Source of the DNA: Fontivita pretiosa
GTDB lineage: Bacteria; Planctomycetota; Phycisphaerae; Tepidisphaerales; Tepidisphaeraceae
Assembly: GCF_050410795.1 (NCBI RefSeq)
Contig: NZ_CP191258.1
Span: 434,001-498,000 of the forward strand
Direction of reading: 5' to 3'
Length of the DNA: 64,000 bases
How positions within the stretch are numbered: position 1 is the stretch's first letter; each line of letters begins with the position of its first letter. This document shows positions 25,050 to 33,294 of this stretch, in pieces. The notes under the pieces are model-generated. The model had not been told where the DNA came from, searched no databases, and was given only the letters and a program-made list of their open reading frames with translations. A program made the translations under genes and the position numbers.

Positions 25050-26816
25050 ATGGTCGATTTCAATCTTATTAGTCAGTTAGGCAATCACATTGATCAGGAA
25101 GCCGATGCCGCCGTCGCCACGGCACTGGGCGAGGCTGCAACGGACCTGGACAAGCTCGTCCGCGGCGATGAAGTCCAGGACTTCACCCCCGGGGCGATTC
25201 TCAAGGGACGCATCAGCGGCATGGCCGGCGAGGACTTTATCGTCGAGCTGGGGCTGAAGTCCGAGGGGATTCTGGAGCGCAGCGAGTTCGACGAGCCGGA
25301 AAACGTCAAAATCGGGGATGAGGTTTCGGTTCTTCTGGAGGAGGTCGAGGGCGACACCGGTCTGGTGAAGATCAGCAAGCGCAAGGCTGATCGGATCATC
25401 AACTGGGAAGCCATCATGAAGAGCAAGAAGGAGGGGGACACGGTCAGCGGCAAGGTCACCAAGAAGATCAAGGGCGGGCTGCTGGTGGACATCGGCGTGC
25501 CGGTGTTCCTGCCCGCCTCTCAGGTGGATATCCGCCGACCCGGGGAGATCAGCGACTGGATCGGACGGCAGATCGAGGCGGTGATCCTCAAGATCGACGA
25601 GGAGCGCCGCAACATCGTGATCTCCAGGCGCAAGCTCATCGAACAGCAGCGCGAGGAGCTGAAGAAAAAGACCCTGGAGAGTCTTCAGGTCGGTCAGATC
25701 GTCAAGGGAACGGTCAAGAACATCGCGGACTTCGGCGCGTTCATCGACCTGGGCGGGATCGACGGGCTGCTGCATATCACCGACATGTCCTGGGGTCGTA
25801 TCAACCACCCCAGCGAAATCCTCAAGATCGATCAGGAGATCGAGGTCAAGGTCCTGTCGATCGACAAGGAAAAGGAAAAGATCGCGCTGGGACTCAAGCA
25901 GAAGGACGCCAGCCCCTGGGAGAACATCGAGACCAAGTACCCTGTCGGCTCGATCCACGAGGCCGAGGTGGTCAACATCATGTCCTACGGCGCGTTCTGC
26001 AAGCTGGAGCCGGGCGTCGAGGGACTGGTGCACATCTCGGAGATGAGCTGGACCAAGCGGATCAACCACCCCAGCGAGGTCGTGGCCGTCGGGCAGAAGG
26101 TGCGGGTCAAGGTCCTGGATATCAACAAGGAGAAGCAGGAGATCTCTCTGGGGATGAAGCAGGTGGAGGAGAACCCCTGGGAGCGAGTGGCCGAGAAGTA
26201 CCCGCCCGGCTCGGTGGTCAAGGGCAAGGTACGCAACATCGCCAACTACGGCGCGTTCGTCGAGATCGAGGAAGGCATCGACGGGCTGTTGCACGTCTCG
26301 GATCTGTCCTGGACCAAGAAGATCGGGCATCCCAGCGAGGTGCTCAAGAAGGGCGAGGAGATCCAGGCCGTCGTGCTGTCGGTCGATCAGGAGAAGCAGC
26401 GTATCGCGCTTGGCCTGAAGCAGATGACCGAGGACCCGTGGATCACGGTGATCCCGGAGCAGTACCGGCCGGGCATGGTCGTCAAGGGCCATGTCACGAA
26501 GATCGCGAACTTCGGGGTGTTCGTGGAGCTGGCGCCGCAGCTTGAAGGGCTGCTGCACATTTCGGAGATCTCGGATCAGAAGATCGAGAAGCCTGAGGAT
26601 GTGCTGAAGGTGGGACAGGAAGTGGAAGTCAAGATCCTGCGTGTGGACAGCGACGAGCGGAAGATCGGGCTGTCGCTGAAGCGAGCGCAATGGGCCGCCG
26701 AGGAAGAGCGTCGCGAGCAGGCCCGCGCGGAGCGCGCCGAACGGCGCGGGCTGCGTGGCGGCCTGGAAGGCGGCGAGCAATCCACCGGCCTGGGCGACCT
26801 GCGACTGGGTCGGTAA
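25050..26816 (+). CDS. rpsA: 30S ribosomal protein S1
   Basis: S1 helps the 30S subunit bind mRNA, especially mRNAs with weak Shine-Dalgarno sites. The 588-residue protein carries six S1 repeats from about residue 45 to 555. Repeats 3-6 show phrases such as VKNIADFGAFIDLGGIDGLL, HITDMSW, HPSEILKIDQEIEVKVL and IALGLKQ. The tail is Arg/Glu/Ala-rich. The start at 25050 (MVDFNLISQLG) was chosen because the longer frame upstream is basic and has no family similarity. There is no clear Shine-Dalgarno sequence before it, which is common for S1 genes. It is monocistronic, with its own promoter and a perfect terminator. Confidence 0.95.
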   Translation: MVDFNLISQLGNHIDQEADAAVATALGEAATDLDKLVRGDEVQDFTPGAILKGRISGMAGEDFIVELGLKSEGILERSEFDEPENVKIGDEVSVLLEEVEGDTGLVKISKRKADRIINWEAIMKSKKEGDTVSGKVTKKIKGGLLVDIGVPVFLPASQVDIRRPGEISDWIGRQIEAVILKIDEERRNIVISRRKLIEQQREELKKKTLESLQVGQIVKGTVKNIADFGAFIDLGGIDGLLHITDMSWGRINHPSEILKIDQEIEVKVLSIDKEKEKIALGLKQKDASPWENIETKYPVGSIHEAEVVNIMSYGAFCKLEPGVEGLVHISEMSWTKRINHPSEVVAVGQKVRVKVLDINKEKQEISLGMKQVEENPWERVAEKYPPGSVVKGKVRNIANYGAFVEIEEGIDGLLHVSDLSWTKKIGHPSEVLKKGEEIQAVVLSVDQEKQRIALGLKQMTEDPWITVIPEQYRPGMVVKGHVTKIANFGVFVELAPQLEGLLHISEISDQKIEKPEDVLKVGQEVEVKILRVDSDERKIGLSLKRAQWAAEEERREQARAERAERRGLRGGLEGGEQSTGLGDLRLGR

Positions 26817-26858
26817 AGCCCGCTTCGCCACACAGCGCAACGTTTTCGGACCTTAACC

Positions 26859-26898
26859 AAAGGACCGCGATCCGAAAGATCGCGGTCCTTTGTTATGC
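26859..26898 (+). terminator. Strong Rho-independent terminator of rpsA
   Basis: AAAGGACCGCGATC (26859-26872) and GATCGCGGTCCTTT (26878-26891) form a perfect 14-bp stem around a CGAAA loop, followed by the T-containing tract TGTTAT within the next few bases. The outer A-T pairs make it usable in both directions. Confidence 0.92.
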
Positions 26899-27071
26899 GC
26901 CGCAAAGCCTCACAGTGTCTGAAAGTCACCCGCGCCAGTCGCCGATAAGTGTTGAGGAGAAATGCATGGCGGGGAAGCTGCGCGGCCGGCAAATCCGGCA
27001 CGCGCGGCATCCTCGGCCAACTGCGTACGGGTCAGGGAGTAATTTGCCCCAAGCGAAGGGTGACGCGAAAC

Positions 27072-27908
27072 ATGGCTTCCACCGCCGTCCAATCGGGTTT
27101 GCAGTTGTACCTCCGGCAGATCAACGAATCGCCGCTGCTGACGGCGGAAGAAGAGAAGGAATTGGCCCGGCGGATCATCCGCGACAACGACCCCGCAGCC
27201 CGCGAACGCATGGTTCGCTCCAACCTGCGGCTGGTGGTTAACATTGCCAAGCATTATGTCGGGCGAGGACTCTCACTGCCGGACCTCATCGAGGAGGGCA
27301 ACATCGGACTGCTCAAGGCGGTCGAAGGCTTCGACCCGGAAAACGGCTCGCGATTCAGCACCTACGCGAGCTGGTGGATCAAACAGGCCATCAAGCGGGC
27401 GCTGATCAACAGCGTCCAGCCGATCCACATCCCCGCCTACATGGTGGAGATGATGAGCAAGTTCAAACAGGCGATGCGCGAGCTGGAGGATCAGCTCGGG
27501 CGACTGCCCAACACCGAAGAACTCTCGGCCCACCTGAAGATGTCGGTCAAGAAGCTGAAGATCATCAAAAAGGCGGTCAAGGCCTATCACTCCCCGACGC
27601 AGTTCACCGGTGGCGGCAACGGCGAGGGAGAGGAGGAGATGTCGATCAGCGACGTCGTGCCCGACACCAACACCCCCACCCCCGATCAGAGCGTGTGCAG
27701 CGCCGACGAGCTGCGGCAGCTTTCGGAGCTGTTGAATCAGATCGATGAGCGGGCGGCGAAGATCCTGAAGATGCGATACGGCCTGGACGGACAGGAACCG
27801 ATGACGCTCAAGCAGATCGGCCAGCAAATCGGGCTGACGCGCGAGCGTGTCCGCCAGATCGAACACGAGGCGCTGCGCAAGCTGCGCGATGCGATGCTGG
27901 TGGCCTAG
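27072..27908 (+). CDS. RNA polymerase sigma factor, RpoD/SigA family, short form
   Basis: The 278-residue protein has region 1.2 (LQLYLRQINESPLLTAEEEK), region 2 (NLRLVVNIAKHYVGRGLSLP, then LIEEGNIGLLKAVEGFDPE and FSTYASWWIKQAI), region 3 and region 4.2 (KQIGQQIGLTRERVRQIEHE). Region 1.1 is missing, and the linker between regions 3 and 4 is Gly/Glu-rich. This fits a primary-like or group 2 sigma factor; the housekeeping RpoD may be another gene. ATG 27072 has AAGGGTGA upstream. A GAGGAG motif at 26954 sits before two out-of-frame ATGs in the leader, which may encode a short leader peptide. It ends with TAG. Confidence 0.92.
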   Translation: MASTAVQSGLQLYLRQINESPLLTAEEEKELARRIIRDNDPAARERMVRSNLRLVVNIAKHYVGRGLSLPDLIEEGNIGLLKAVEGFDPENGSRFSTYASWWIKQAIKRALINSVQPIHIPAYMVEMMSKFKQAMRELEDQLGRLPNTEELSAHLKMSVKKLKIIKKAVKAYHSPTQFTGGGNGEGEEEMSISDVVPDTNTPTPDQSVCSADELRQLSELLNQIDERAAKILKMRYGLDGQEPMTLKQIGQQIGLTRERVRQIEHEALRKLRDAMLVA

Positions 27909-27975
27909 CAATGGCTGAAGGCACAGGACGGCAAGTCAAACCGAACAGAACCTGCATCTGCCAGTGACGAACCGG

Positions 27976-28611
27976 TCATTGGGATGGCGGCGGAGGCGCC
28001 TCCAGGACACTCTTCACGATCACGATGCCCATTTTCCCGTCAGGACCGGCCGGCAACCCGCGCTCGGCGCGGCGACGGGCGATGGCGGCGGCAAACTCGG
28101 CCGCTTTGGCTCGCAGCTCCGGCGGAAGCTCGCTGCCGTCGCCGCCCTTGCGGATCGTCACGCGCTTGGCCTGGCCGGCGCCGTTCGGCAACGGCGACGT
28201 CTGCACTTTCACGTTCACGCCCGGTGAATCCTTCAGGTCAATCGTCCCAGACCCCTGATTCATCTGAAGGTGCTGAAGCTTCTGGCGGGCCTGCTCCTGC
28301 TCATCGATCAGCTTGTCGAGATAGTCCTGCCTGGGCTTGCCGGCCGGCAGCGCGAAGTACGCCTCCAGCCTTTCGCTCAGTTGCGAGTGCACTGCACGCG
28401 AAATGGCGGCGTCGCGGTCGGCCTGGCTGATCTTGCCCTGCTCGGCCGCATGAATGATCTTGATCGGGTCGTTTCCCGCATCGGCCAGGGCGCGGTTCCG
28501 AGCGCGTTGTCTGGCCCAGAGCACACCCGCGATCGCGACTGAGGCGATCACCGCAACGCCCGTAATGACGGCCCGAACCCTGCCGCCCCCGGCCGATCTG
28601 ATCAGCGACAT
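27976..28611 (-). CDS. Single-pass membrane protein, paralogue A
   Basis: Family not recognised. The 211-residue protein has an N-terminal membrane helix (about 13-30). A helical region follows with the phrases DPIKIIHAAEQGKIS and YFALPAGKPRQDYLDKLIDE, then a Gly/Pro-rich stretch and a basic helix (ELRAKAAEFAAAIARRRAER). The same layout and two matching phrases occur in the protein encoded at 29282-29836, so the two are paralogues. They flank a pseudopilin gene on the same strand with short gaps, suggesting a common pathway. Confidence 0.65.
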   Translation of the reverse strand: MSLIRSAGGGRVRAVITGVAVIASVAIAGVLWARQRARNRALADAGNDPIKIIHAAEQGKISQADRDAAISRAVHSQLSERLEAYFALPAGKPRQDYLDKLIDEQEQARQKLQHLQMNQGSGTIDLKDSPGVNVKVQTSPLPNGAGQAKRVTIRKGGDGSELPPELRAKAAEFAAAIARRRAERGLPAGPDGKMGIVIVKSVLEAPPPPSQ

Positions 28612-28639
28612 GTGCCAACTCCTTCCTTGTCAGCGTGGG

Positions 28640-29233
28640 TCAATCTCGCGAATCCCCCGCGTGAAAATCCGCAAACAGGCAGTTCATCGCCCCCGGGTGT
28701 CCGGGCCGGCCATGAAACGGCTCGAAGTCCTTGAAAAGAACCAGACGTTCGGGCGGGCGTCCCTGGCGCTTCGCATCGGCCAATGCATCAGTCCAGACCT
28801 TGTTGACGCCGCTGAGCGGATCGAACGCGAAGGCGTTGAAGAACGCGTTGTACTCGTAGCTGCCGCCCTCGCGCTCAAAGTACGTCTGATATCCATCGGG
28901 ACGAAGATCCTGCATGATCCGGTCGGCCGGACATCGCCACACCCCGCGGGAGCCTTTGGTATAGCGATCGAGCACTTCGAAGATGGAGGGCGCATCGACC
29001 AGTGGCGGACGCAGCGAGGGCATCGGATTCACGCGCGGCACACGTTGCCTGTTGTCGTTGAGATACATTTGAAACAGGCTGCCGATGTCGCGAAGCTGCG
29101 CCCGGCAGGCGGTGCGCCGGCTGGCCTGCCGCGCCTTGCTCATCACCGGCAACAGCAGCCCCATCAGCACCGCGATGATGCCGATGACCACCAGCAGCTC
29201 GATCAGGCTGAATCCATGGCGTCGCGTAACCAC
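28640..29233 (-). CDS. Pseudopilin with prepilin-type N-terminus
   Basis: The 197-residue protein has a short basic leader and the prepilin peptidase site HGFSLIELLVVIGIIAVLMG, with Glu at +5 after cleavage. The globular part follows and ends with NCLFADFHAGDS, similar to the H-X9-DG-type end of planctomycete pseudopilins. Such proteins are abundant in planctomycetes and are thought to form type II secretion or pilus-like fibres. It lies between two paralogous membrane protein genes, with gaps of 28 and 48 bp, in one probable transcript. Confidence 0.85.
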   Translation of the reverse strand: MVTRRHGFSLIELLVVIGIIAVLMGLLLPVMSKARQASRRTACRAQLRDIGSLFQMYLNDNRQRVPRVNPMPSLRPPLVDAPSIFEVLDRYTKGSRGVWRCPADRIMQDLRPDGYQTYFEREGGSYEYNAFFNAFAFDPLSGVNKVWTDALADAKRQGRPPERLVLFKDFEPFHGRPGHPGAMNCLFADFHAGDSRD

Positions 29234-29281
29234 GATTCGATCATCTCCGGCTGCGCACAGGACGTGACGAGATCGGGAAAT

Positions 29282-29836
29282 CTAACGGCCCTGGGCGTCG
29301 GCGGGCGTTTCCGGCAGCGGCGGCAGGCCACGCAAGAGGCGGCGTTTCATGACGGCGGCGGCCATCTCGGCCAGTTGGGCCCGCCGCTGCGGGGGAACCT
29401 GCTCCATCATCGCCTGCATCCGCCGGGCCCGGTCAGGACCGGCACGCTGTTCCAGTTGCCGCACCGTCTGCGCGATCGCCGGCCGGGTCGCAGCGCGTGT
29501 CTGCACCTCCCGGCGTCGGGATTGCATCTCCTCGATCAACCGATCCAGGTATTGCTCTCGCGGCGCGCCGGGCGGAAGCGCGAAGTACTCATCCAGCCGC
29601 CGATAGATCCGATTCCGCAACGCCTGCATCATCGCCTCATAGCCCTCTTCGCTGCTGAGCCGTCCCTGACTGGCGGCCTCCAGGACTTTCAGTGGATCGT
29701 CCTGAATGGAGGCGAGCAACTGTTGGCGGGATCGGGCGCGGTAGGCAAAGACCGCCGTCACCACGATGATCGCCGACATGGCCACGGCAATCGTGACGAT
29801 TCGGACACGACTTGAGAGTCTGGCTGCGGCGATCAT
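29282..29836 (-). CDS. Single-pass membrane protein, paralogue B
   Basis: Family not recognised. The 184-residue protein has an N-terminal membrane helix (about 12-33). A helical region with DPLKVLEAASQGRLS and YFALPPGAPREQYLDRLIEE matches paralogue A. An Arg/Gln/Ala-rich coiled region follows, and the protein ends RGLPPLPETPADAQGR, also like the RGLPAGPDG end of paralogue A. It is the first gene of the three-gene unit with the pseudopilin in the middle. Confidence 0.65.
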   Translation of the reverse strand: MIAAARLSSRVRIVTIAVAMSAIIVVTAVFAYRARSRQQLLASIQDDPLKVLEAASQGRLSSEEGYEAMMQALRNRIYRRLDEYFALPPGAPREQYLDRLIEEMQSRRREVQTRAATRPAIAQTVRQLEQRAGPDRARRMQAMMEQVPPQRRAQLAEMAAAVMKRRLLRGLPPLPETPADAQGR

Positions 29837-29905
29837 GGCTACACCTCGCCGACACCGATTGTATACGATTTTTCGCCCGCCATGCGCCTGCTGAACGCAC
29901 GCCAG

Positions 29906-29936
29906 TTGTGAAAGGCCGACCCCTCGTCGCTACAAT
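29906..29936 (+). promoter_or_regulatory. Promoter of apt, probably leaderless
   Basis: TTGTGA (29906-29911), a 19-bp spacer and TACAAT (29931-29936). The -10 ends seven bases before the ATG at 29944, so the transcript would begin at the start codon. Confidence 0.5.
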
Positions 29937-29943
29937 GCCGGCC

Positions 29944-30471
29944 ATGACCGAACCCGTCTTGCAGCTTAAGAAGCTGATACGCGACGTGCCGGACTTTCCG
30001 AGAAAGGGCGTGCTGTTCCGCGACATCACGCCTCTGCTGGCCGACCCGTCGGGGTTGGCGCTATCGATTGAGCTGATGGCCAATCCGTTTCGCGGCAGGA
30101 ACATCGACCTGGTCGTGGGGGCTGAGAGCCGCGGGTTCATCTTCGGAACGGCGGTGGCGTGCTGCCTGTCGGCGGGTTTCGCGCTGGTTCGCAAGCCTGG
30201 CAAGCTGCCGCACAGGAAAGTCTCGATGAGTTACGAACTGGAATACGGCACCGACACGCTGGAAATGCACGCGGATTCCATCGTCGCCGGGCAACGTGTG
30301 CTGGTCTGCGATGACGTGCTGGCCACCGGCGGCACGATGAAAGCCTGCTGCGATCTGGTCAAACATCTGGGCGGCGAGCTGGTCGGCGTGGCGGTGCTGA
30401 TCGAGCTGGAGGCACTGAAAGGCCGGGACAAGCTCGACGGCGTGCCGGTGCACTCGGTGCTTCGGTATTGA
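29944..30471 (+). CDS. apt: Adenine phosphoribosyltransferase
   Basis: It makes AMP from adenine and PRPP in purine salvage. The 175-residue protein has the full family pattern: LKKLIRDVPDFPRKGVLFRD, the VGAESRGFIFG loop, LVRKPGKLPHRKVSMSYELE and the PRPP-binding motif VLVCDDVLATGGTMKA. ATG 29944 was chosen; an in-frame ATG three codons earlier (29935) is possible but would overlap the -10 TACAAT. It is a single gene, ending 10 bp before the convergent SAF-domain gene. Confidence 0.93.
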   Translation: MTEPVLQLKKLIRDVPDFPRKGVLFRDITPLLADPSGLALSIELMANPFRGRNIDLVVGAESRGFIFGTAVACCLSAGFALVRKPGKLPHRKVSMSYELEYGTDTLEMHADSIVAGQRVLVCDDVLATGGTMKACCDLVKHLGGELVGVAVLIELEALKGRDKLDGVPVHSVLRY

Positions 30472-30481
30472 CCGATGCTGA

Positions 30482-30844
30482 TCACGTGTTCGTGTCCAGG
30501 TCCTTGAACCTGCGGCCGGGCTGGAGCGTGCAGGTGGGCAAGTAATCGCTGGCCAGATTGTGCAGGTGGACGTGCTGGCCGATGGCAATGTCCGCTGTGG
30601 CCGTGCCGATCGGGCAGCCGCATTTGATGACCTTCTGGCCGGCACGGATTGCGCTGATGGCGATTTTGTGTCCCAAGGCTACGGACTGGCGCGCGGTGAT
30701 GGTTTGACCGTCGCCGATATCGAGCAAGTCCCCCGCCGCTATCGCCGTGATCGCGACGGCGACATTGTCGTCTGGCGCCAGGCGAATCGCCCGTTTGGTG
30801 CTGGCGCGGGCGTAGGTTCCGTCCGTCAGCGAATCACCGCTCAT
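30482..30844 (-). CDS. UxaA-type N-terminal SAF domain protein (small subunit)
   Basis: The 120-residue protein matches the N-terminal SAF domain of altronate/galactarate dehydratases and related UxaA-family hydrolyases: AIRLAPDDNVAVAITAIAAG, ALGHKIAISAIRAGQKVIKC, YG-like CGCPIGTATADI and IGQHVHLHNLAS. In UxaA-type enzymes this domain works with the large catalytic part, encoded here at 38702-39907. The gene is divergent from the secreted propeller-like gene at 30911. The shared 67-bp region holds a TTGACA box and the operator candidate, so both probably respond to the GntR regulator. Confidence 0.85.
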   Translation of the reverse strand: MSGDSLTDGTYARASTKRAIRLAPDDNVAVAITAIAAGDLLDIGDGQTITARQSVALGHKIAISAIRAGQKVIKCGCPIGTATADIAIGQHVHLHNLASDYLPTCTLQPGRRFKDLDTNT

Positions 30845-30866
30845 GAATCCCGCCGTGATTTTTCTT

Positions 30867-30896
30867 TTGACACGAACATTCGAATCTTTGTACCCT
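30867..30896 (+). promoter_or_regulatory. Promoter candidate of the secreted propeller-like gene
   Basis: A perfect TTGACA -35 (30867-30872) and a weak -10, TACCCT (30891-30896), with an 18-bp spacer that contains the operator candidate. Confidence 0.45.
30875..30889. promoter_or_regulatory. Operator candidate for the GntR regulator, site 1
   Basis: AACATTCGAATCTTT contains the palindrome ATTCGAAT. Its exact reverse complement occurs at 32517-32531, before the GntR gene. It sits between the -35 and -10 of the propeller-like gene and about 30 bp upstream of the divergent SAF-subunit start. Confidence 0.7.
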
Positions 30897-30910
30897 CGGT
30901 CGCCAATCCT

Positions 30911-32446
30911 ATGAATTGTCCAGCGCAGACTGTAATTGTCGCGATTCTTGCGGTGTTGGCCACCATGCACAACCTCCCCGCCGCCCAGCGCCAGCCCATC
31001 GTGATCAACCCCGGCGAGCCTCAGTTGTTTGTGGATGACCTGCTGATCGAATCGTCCAGCGGGCTTCAGCGCACCCTCCGGCAGCCCAAAAAGGACAACG
31101 ACGGCAATGTGCCGGTCATCGCGATCACCAATGAATTTGGCGATTTGCCGGCGACCCACCAGGCCAATGGCACCATCGTCTTCGACCCGAAGCTGCGTAA
31201 GTGGGTGATGATTGCCATCGGCGCCGCCCTTCAGCTCCAGGGTGCTGAGCGCGTACGTCTTTACCGCTACACCTCCGACGACGCGATGAACTGGATCCGG
31301 GGCGACGACGGCACGCCCCAGCACATCAAATTTGACCTGTACGATCCGGTCAGTCGCACCAGCGCCAGCAACACCGACCTGTTCTCGTTCTGCTACGATC
31401 ACAATGATCCGCAGTACCCCTACAAGGGATGGCTGTGGTTCGCGAACTGGGGCGACGGTCGCGAGGGCGTCTACTACGTCTATTCGCGCGACGGCCGACA
31501 ATGGCAGCGCGGGCGGCAGATCATGAGCTACAACAGCCGCACCATTCAGCAGGACGGCTGGACGCTGCGCGGGCCAAGTGATGTCACCACCTTCTATGCC
31601 GATCCCATCAGCGGCAGGTATCTGGCCCTGATCAAGTTCACGAACGTCGAGCCTGTGGGTGACGGCAACCGCCAGCGATCGCGCGCCTATGCATTTGTGA
31701 ACCGATTGGATGAACCGCTGGATATGAACCGGATCCAGCGCGTGGCGCTGGTTCCACAGGCAGCCGAGAAGAACGGCGACTTGCCCCACGACGAGTACTA
31801 CGCCTCCACAGCCTGGCGATACGGCTCCTTGTGGCTGGGCGGGCTGAAGGTCTGGCACGGCAAGGGCGACTACCCCTATTCGGCGGCGGGCAGTGCGTTC
31901 CTCAAGCTCGTCGTCAGCCGCGATGGCGTGAGCTGGAGCAAGGTGCAGTTCAAGAATGACGACGGCGTGCCCGAAGTCTGGATCCCCAACGGTCCGGAAG
32001 GTGGTAACGGCGGCAAAAACGACGGCGGGTACATCACTGAGTTCAGCCAGGGACCTCTTCGCATCGGCGATGAGTTGATCTACTACTACGGCGCCTCCTC
32101 ATGGGGCAAGAATCACGCTCCGGGCAAGCGCGTGACCGGAGGCGGAATCTTCCGCGCGCGGCTGCGGCCGGATGGGTTCGTGTCGGTCGATGCCGGCACG
32201 CTGACAACCACACCGCTCGTGTGCGATGGATCGGATCTGAGTGTCAACGCGATCGGCCCGGTGCACGTCGAGCTGCTGAACGCCAACGCCCAGCCCGTGG
32301 GCAAGACGAGCTTGAGCGGCGATTCGCTGGCGCATACGGTGCGCTTCGACGGCAAGCGATTGCGCGATCTGACGGGCAATGGTCAGTTCCAGTTGCGCTT
32401 TGCCGTCGGCCCCGGCGGCAGGCTGTACTCTTTCACGATCCATTGA
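30911..32446 (+). CDS. Secreted glycosidase-like (beta-propeller) protein
   Basis: The 511-residue protein has a signal peptide (MNCPAQTVIVAILAVLATMH, cleavage near residue 22). A mature region follows with GEPQLFVDDLLIESSSG, repeated Asp- and Trp-rich strands such as WLWFANWGDGREGVYYVYSR, and DPISGRYLALIKF, as in five-bladed GH32/GH43/GH117-like propellers. Many planctomycete proteins with this FVDD start are annotated as hypothetical glycosyl hydrolases. Activity is not proven. ATG 30911 was chosen for its signal peptide; the longer frame upstream lies over the opposite-strand SAF gene. It is co-controlled in all likelihood by the GntR regulator next downstream. Confidence 0.72.
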   Translation: MNCPAQTVIVAILAVLATMHNLPAAQRQPIVINPGEPQLFVDDLLIESSSGLQRTLRQPKKDNDGNVPVIAITNEFGDLPATHQANGTIVFDPKLRKWVMIAIGAALQLQGAERVRLYRYTSDDAMNWIRGDDGTPQHIKFDLYDPVSRTSASNTDLFSFCYDHNDPQYPYKGWLWFANWGDGREGVYYVYSRDGRQWQRGRQIMSYNSRTIQQDGWTLRGPSDVTTFYADPISGRYLALIKFTNVEPVGDGNRQRSRAYAFVNRLDEPLDMNRIQRVALVPQAAEKNGDLPHDEYYASTAWRYGSLWLGGLKVWHGKGDYPYSAAGSAFLKLVVSRDGVSWSKVQFKNDDGVPEVWIPNGPEGGNGGKNDGGYITEFSQGPLRIGDELIYYYGASSWGKNHAPGKRVTGGGIFRARLRPDGFVSVDAGTLTTTPLVCDGSDLSVNAIGPVHVELLNANAQPVGKTSLSGDSLAHTVRFDGKRLRDLTGNGQFQLRFAVGPGGRLYSFTIH

Positions 32447-32516
32447 GCCTGAGAGGAGCGGCGATCACCGCACGCTGCGTGAAATCTGATGATGCCGGGC
32501 GAATTTTCTTGACTGA

Positions 32517-32531
32517 AAAGATTCGAATGTT
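32517..32531. promoter_or_regulatory. Operator candidate for the GntR regulator, site 2
   Basis: AAAGATTCGAATGTT is the reverse complement of site 1 over all 15 bases. It lies directly after TTGACT (32509-32514), in the spacer before a weak TAAATG -10, so a bound repressor would block the regulator's own promoter. Confidence 0.7.
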
Positions 32532-32585
32532 TAAATGGCGGTCTCGTCCGTCTCGCCGAGCGTCAATCGTTTCAAGGAGCAGCCG

Positions 32586-33290
32586 ATGCCCCAGCAAGCT
32601 GCGGGAAACAAAGCCAGGAAAACCAGCCGCCGACGGCTCGCCCGCCACGAAATCCGTCTCATCCTCCGCGATCGCATCTTCAACGGCGAGTGCCGCGCTG
32701 GCACGAAACTGATCCAGGGCAAGCTGGCCAAGGACTTCGGCGTTTCCGTCGGCGTGGTGCGGGAGGCCCTTCTGGAGTTGCAGGCCTGGGGATTGGTTGA
32801 GACTCAGGATAATCGCGGCGTTACGGTCAGCCGCTGGAGCGTGGATCGGCTGATCGAATCCTATGAAATCCGCGAAGTGCTGGAGGGCCTGGCCGCCCGA
32901 CGCTGCTGCGGGCGGATGGACGACGGGTCGTACTCCCGCCTGCGCGACTTGGCGCAGCAGATCCACGACGCCAGCATCGGTGATGACTGGGACACCAGTT
33001 GCCGCCTGGATCGAGAGTTTCATCACTGCCTGATCCAGCTCTGTGGCAACCGCACGCTTCTTCGACTCAGCGACAGCTATCGCTTCCTGGGCAAAATGAT
33101 GTGGTGGAGCCGGCCGTATCCCGACTCGGCCATCACCTTGCAGAAGCATCTTGAGATTCTGGATGAGATTCACCAGAACCACCCCGACGCGGCGGAGCGG
33201 GCGGCGCGCGAGCATGTTGCGGTGGCGAGGCGGAAGATCCAGGAGCTGGCCGCTCAGGGCAAGTTCGAGCCGCACTGGCTCACATCGTGA
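32586..33290 (+). CDS. GntR-family regulator with FCD effector domain
   Basis: The 234-residue protein has an N-terminal winged HTH (RHEIRLILRDRIFNGECRAG, then KDFGVSVGVVREALLELQAW) and an all-helical FCD domain. The FCD domain shows a metal- and ligand-binding pattern including LDREFHHCLIQLCGN and EREHVAVARR-type helices. FCD regulators of this kind usually sense sugar acids or other carboxylates, which fits the UxaA genes nearby. ATG 32586 has AAGGAG six bases upstream; an ATG at 32535 lacks one. It is probably autoregulated through site 2. Confidence 0.88.
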   Translation: MPQQAAGNKARKTSRRRLARHEIRLILRDRIFNGECRAGTKLIQGKLAKDFGVSVGVVREALLELQAWGLVETQDNRGVTVSRWSVDRLIESYEIREVLEGLAARRCCGRMDDGSYSRLRDLAQQIHDASIGDDWDTSCRLDREFHHCLIQLCGNRTLLRLSDSYRFLGKMMWWSRPYPDSAITLQKHLEILDEIHQNHPDAAERAAREHVAVARRKIQELAAQGKFEPHWLTS

Positions 33291-33294
33291 TGCG

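Noticed and set aside
30560..30910. An N-terminal extension of the secreted propeller-like protein
   Set aside because: It lies over the SAF-domain gene on the other strand; the real start has a signal peptide at 30911.
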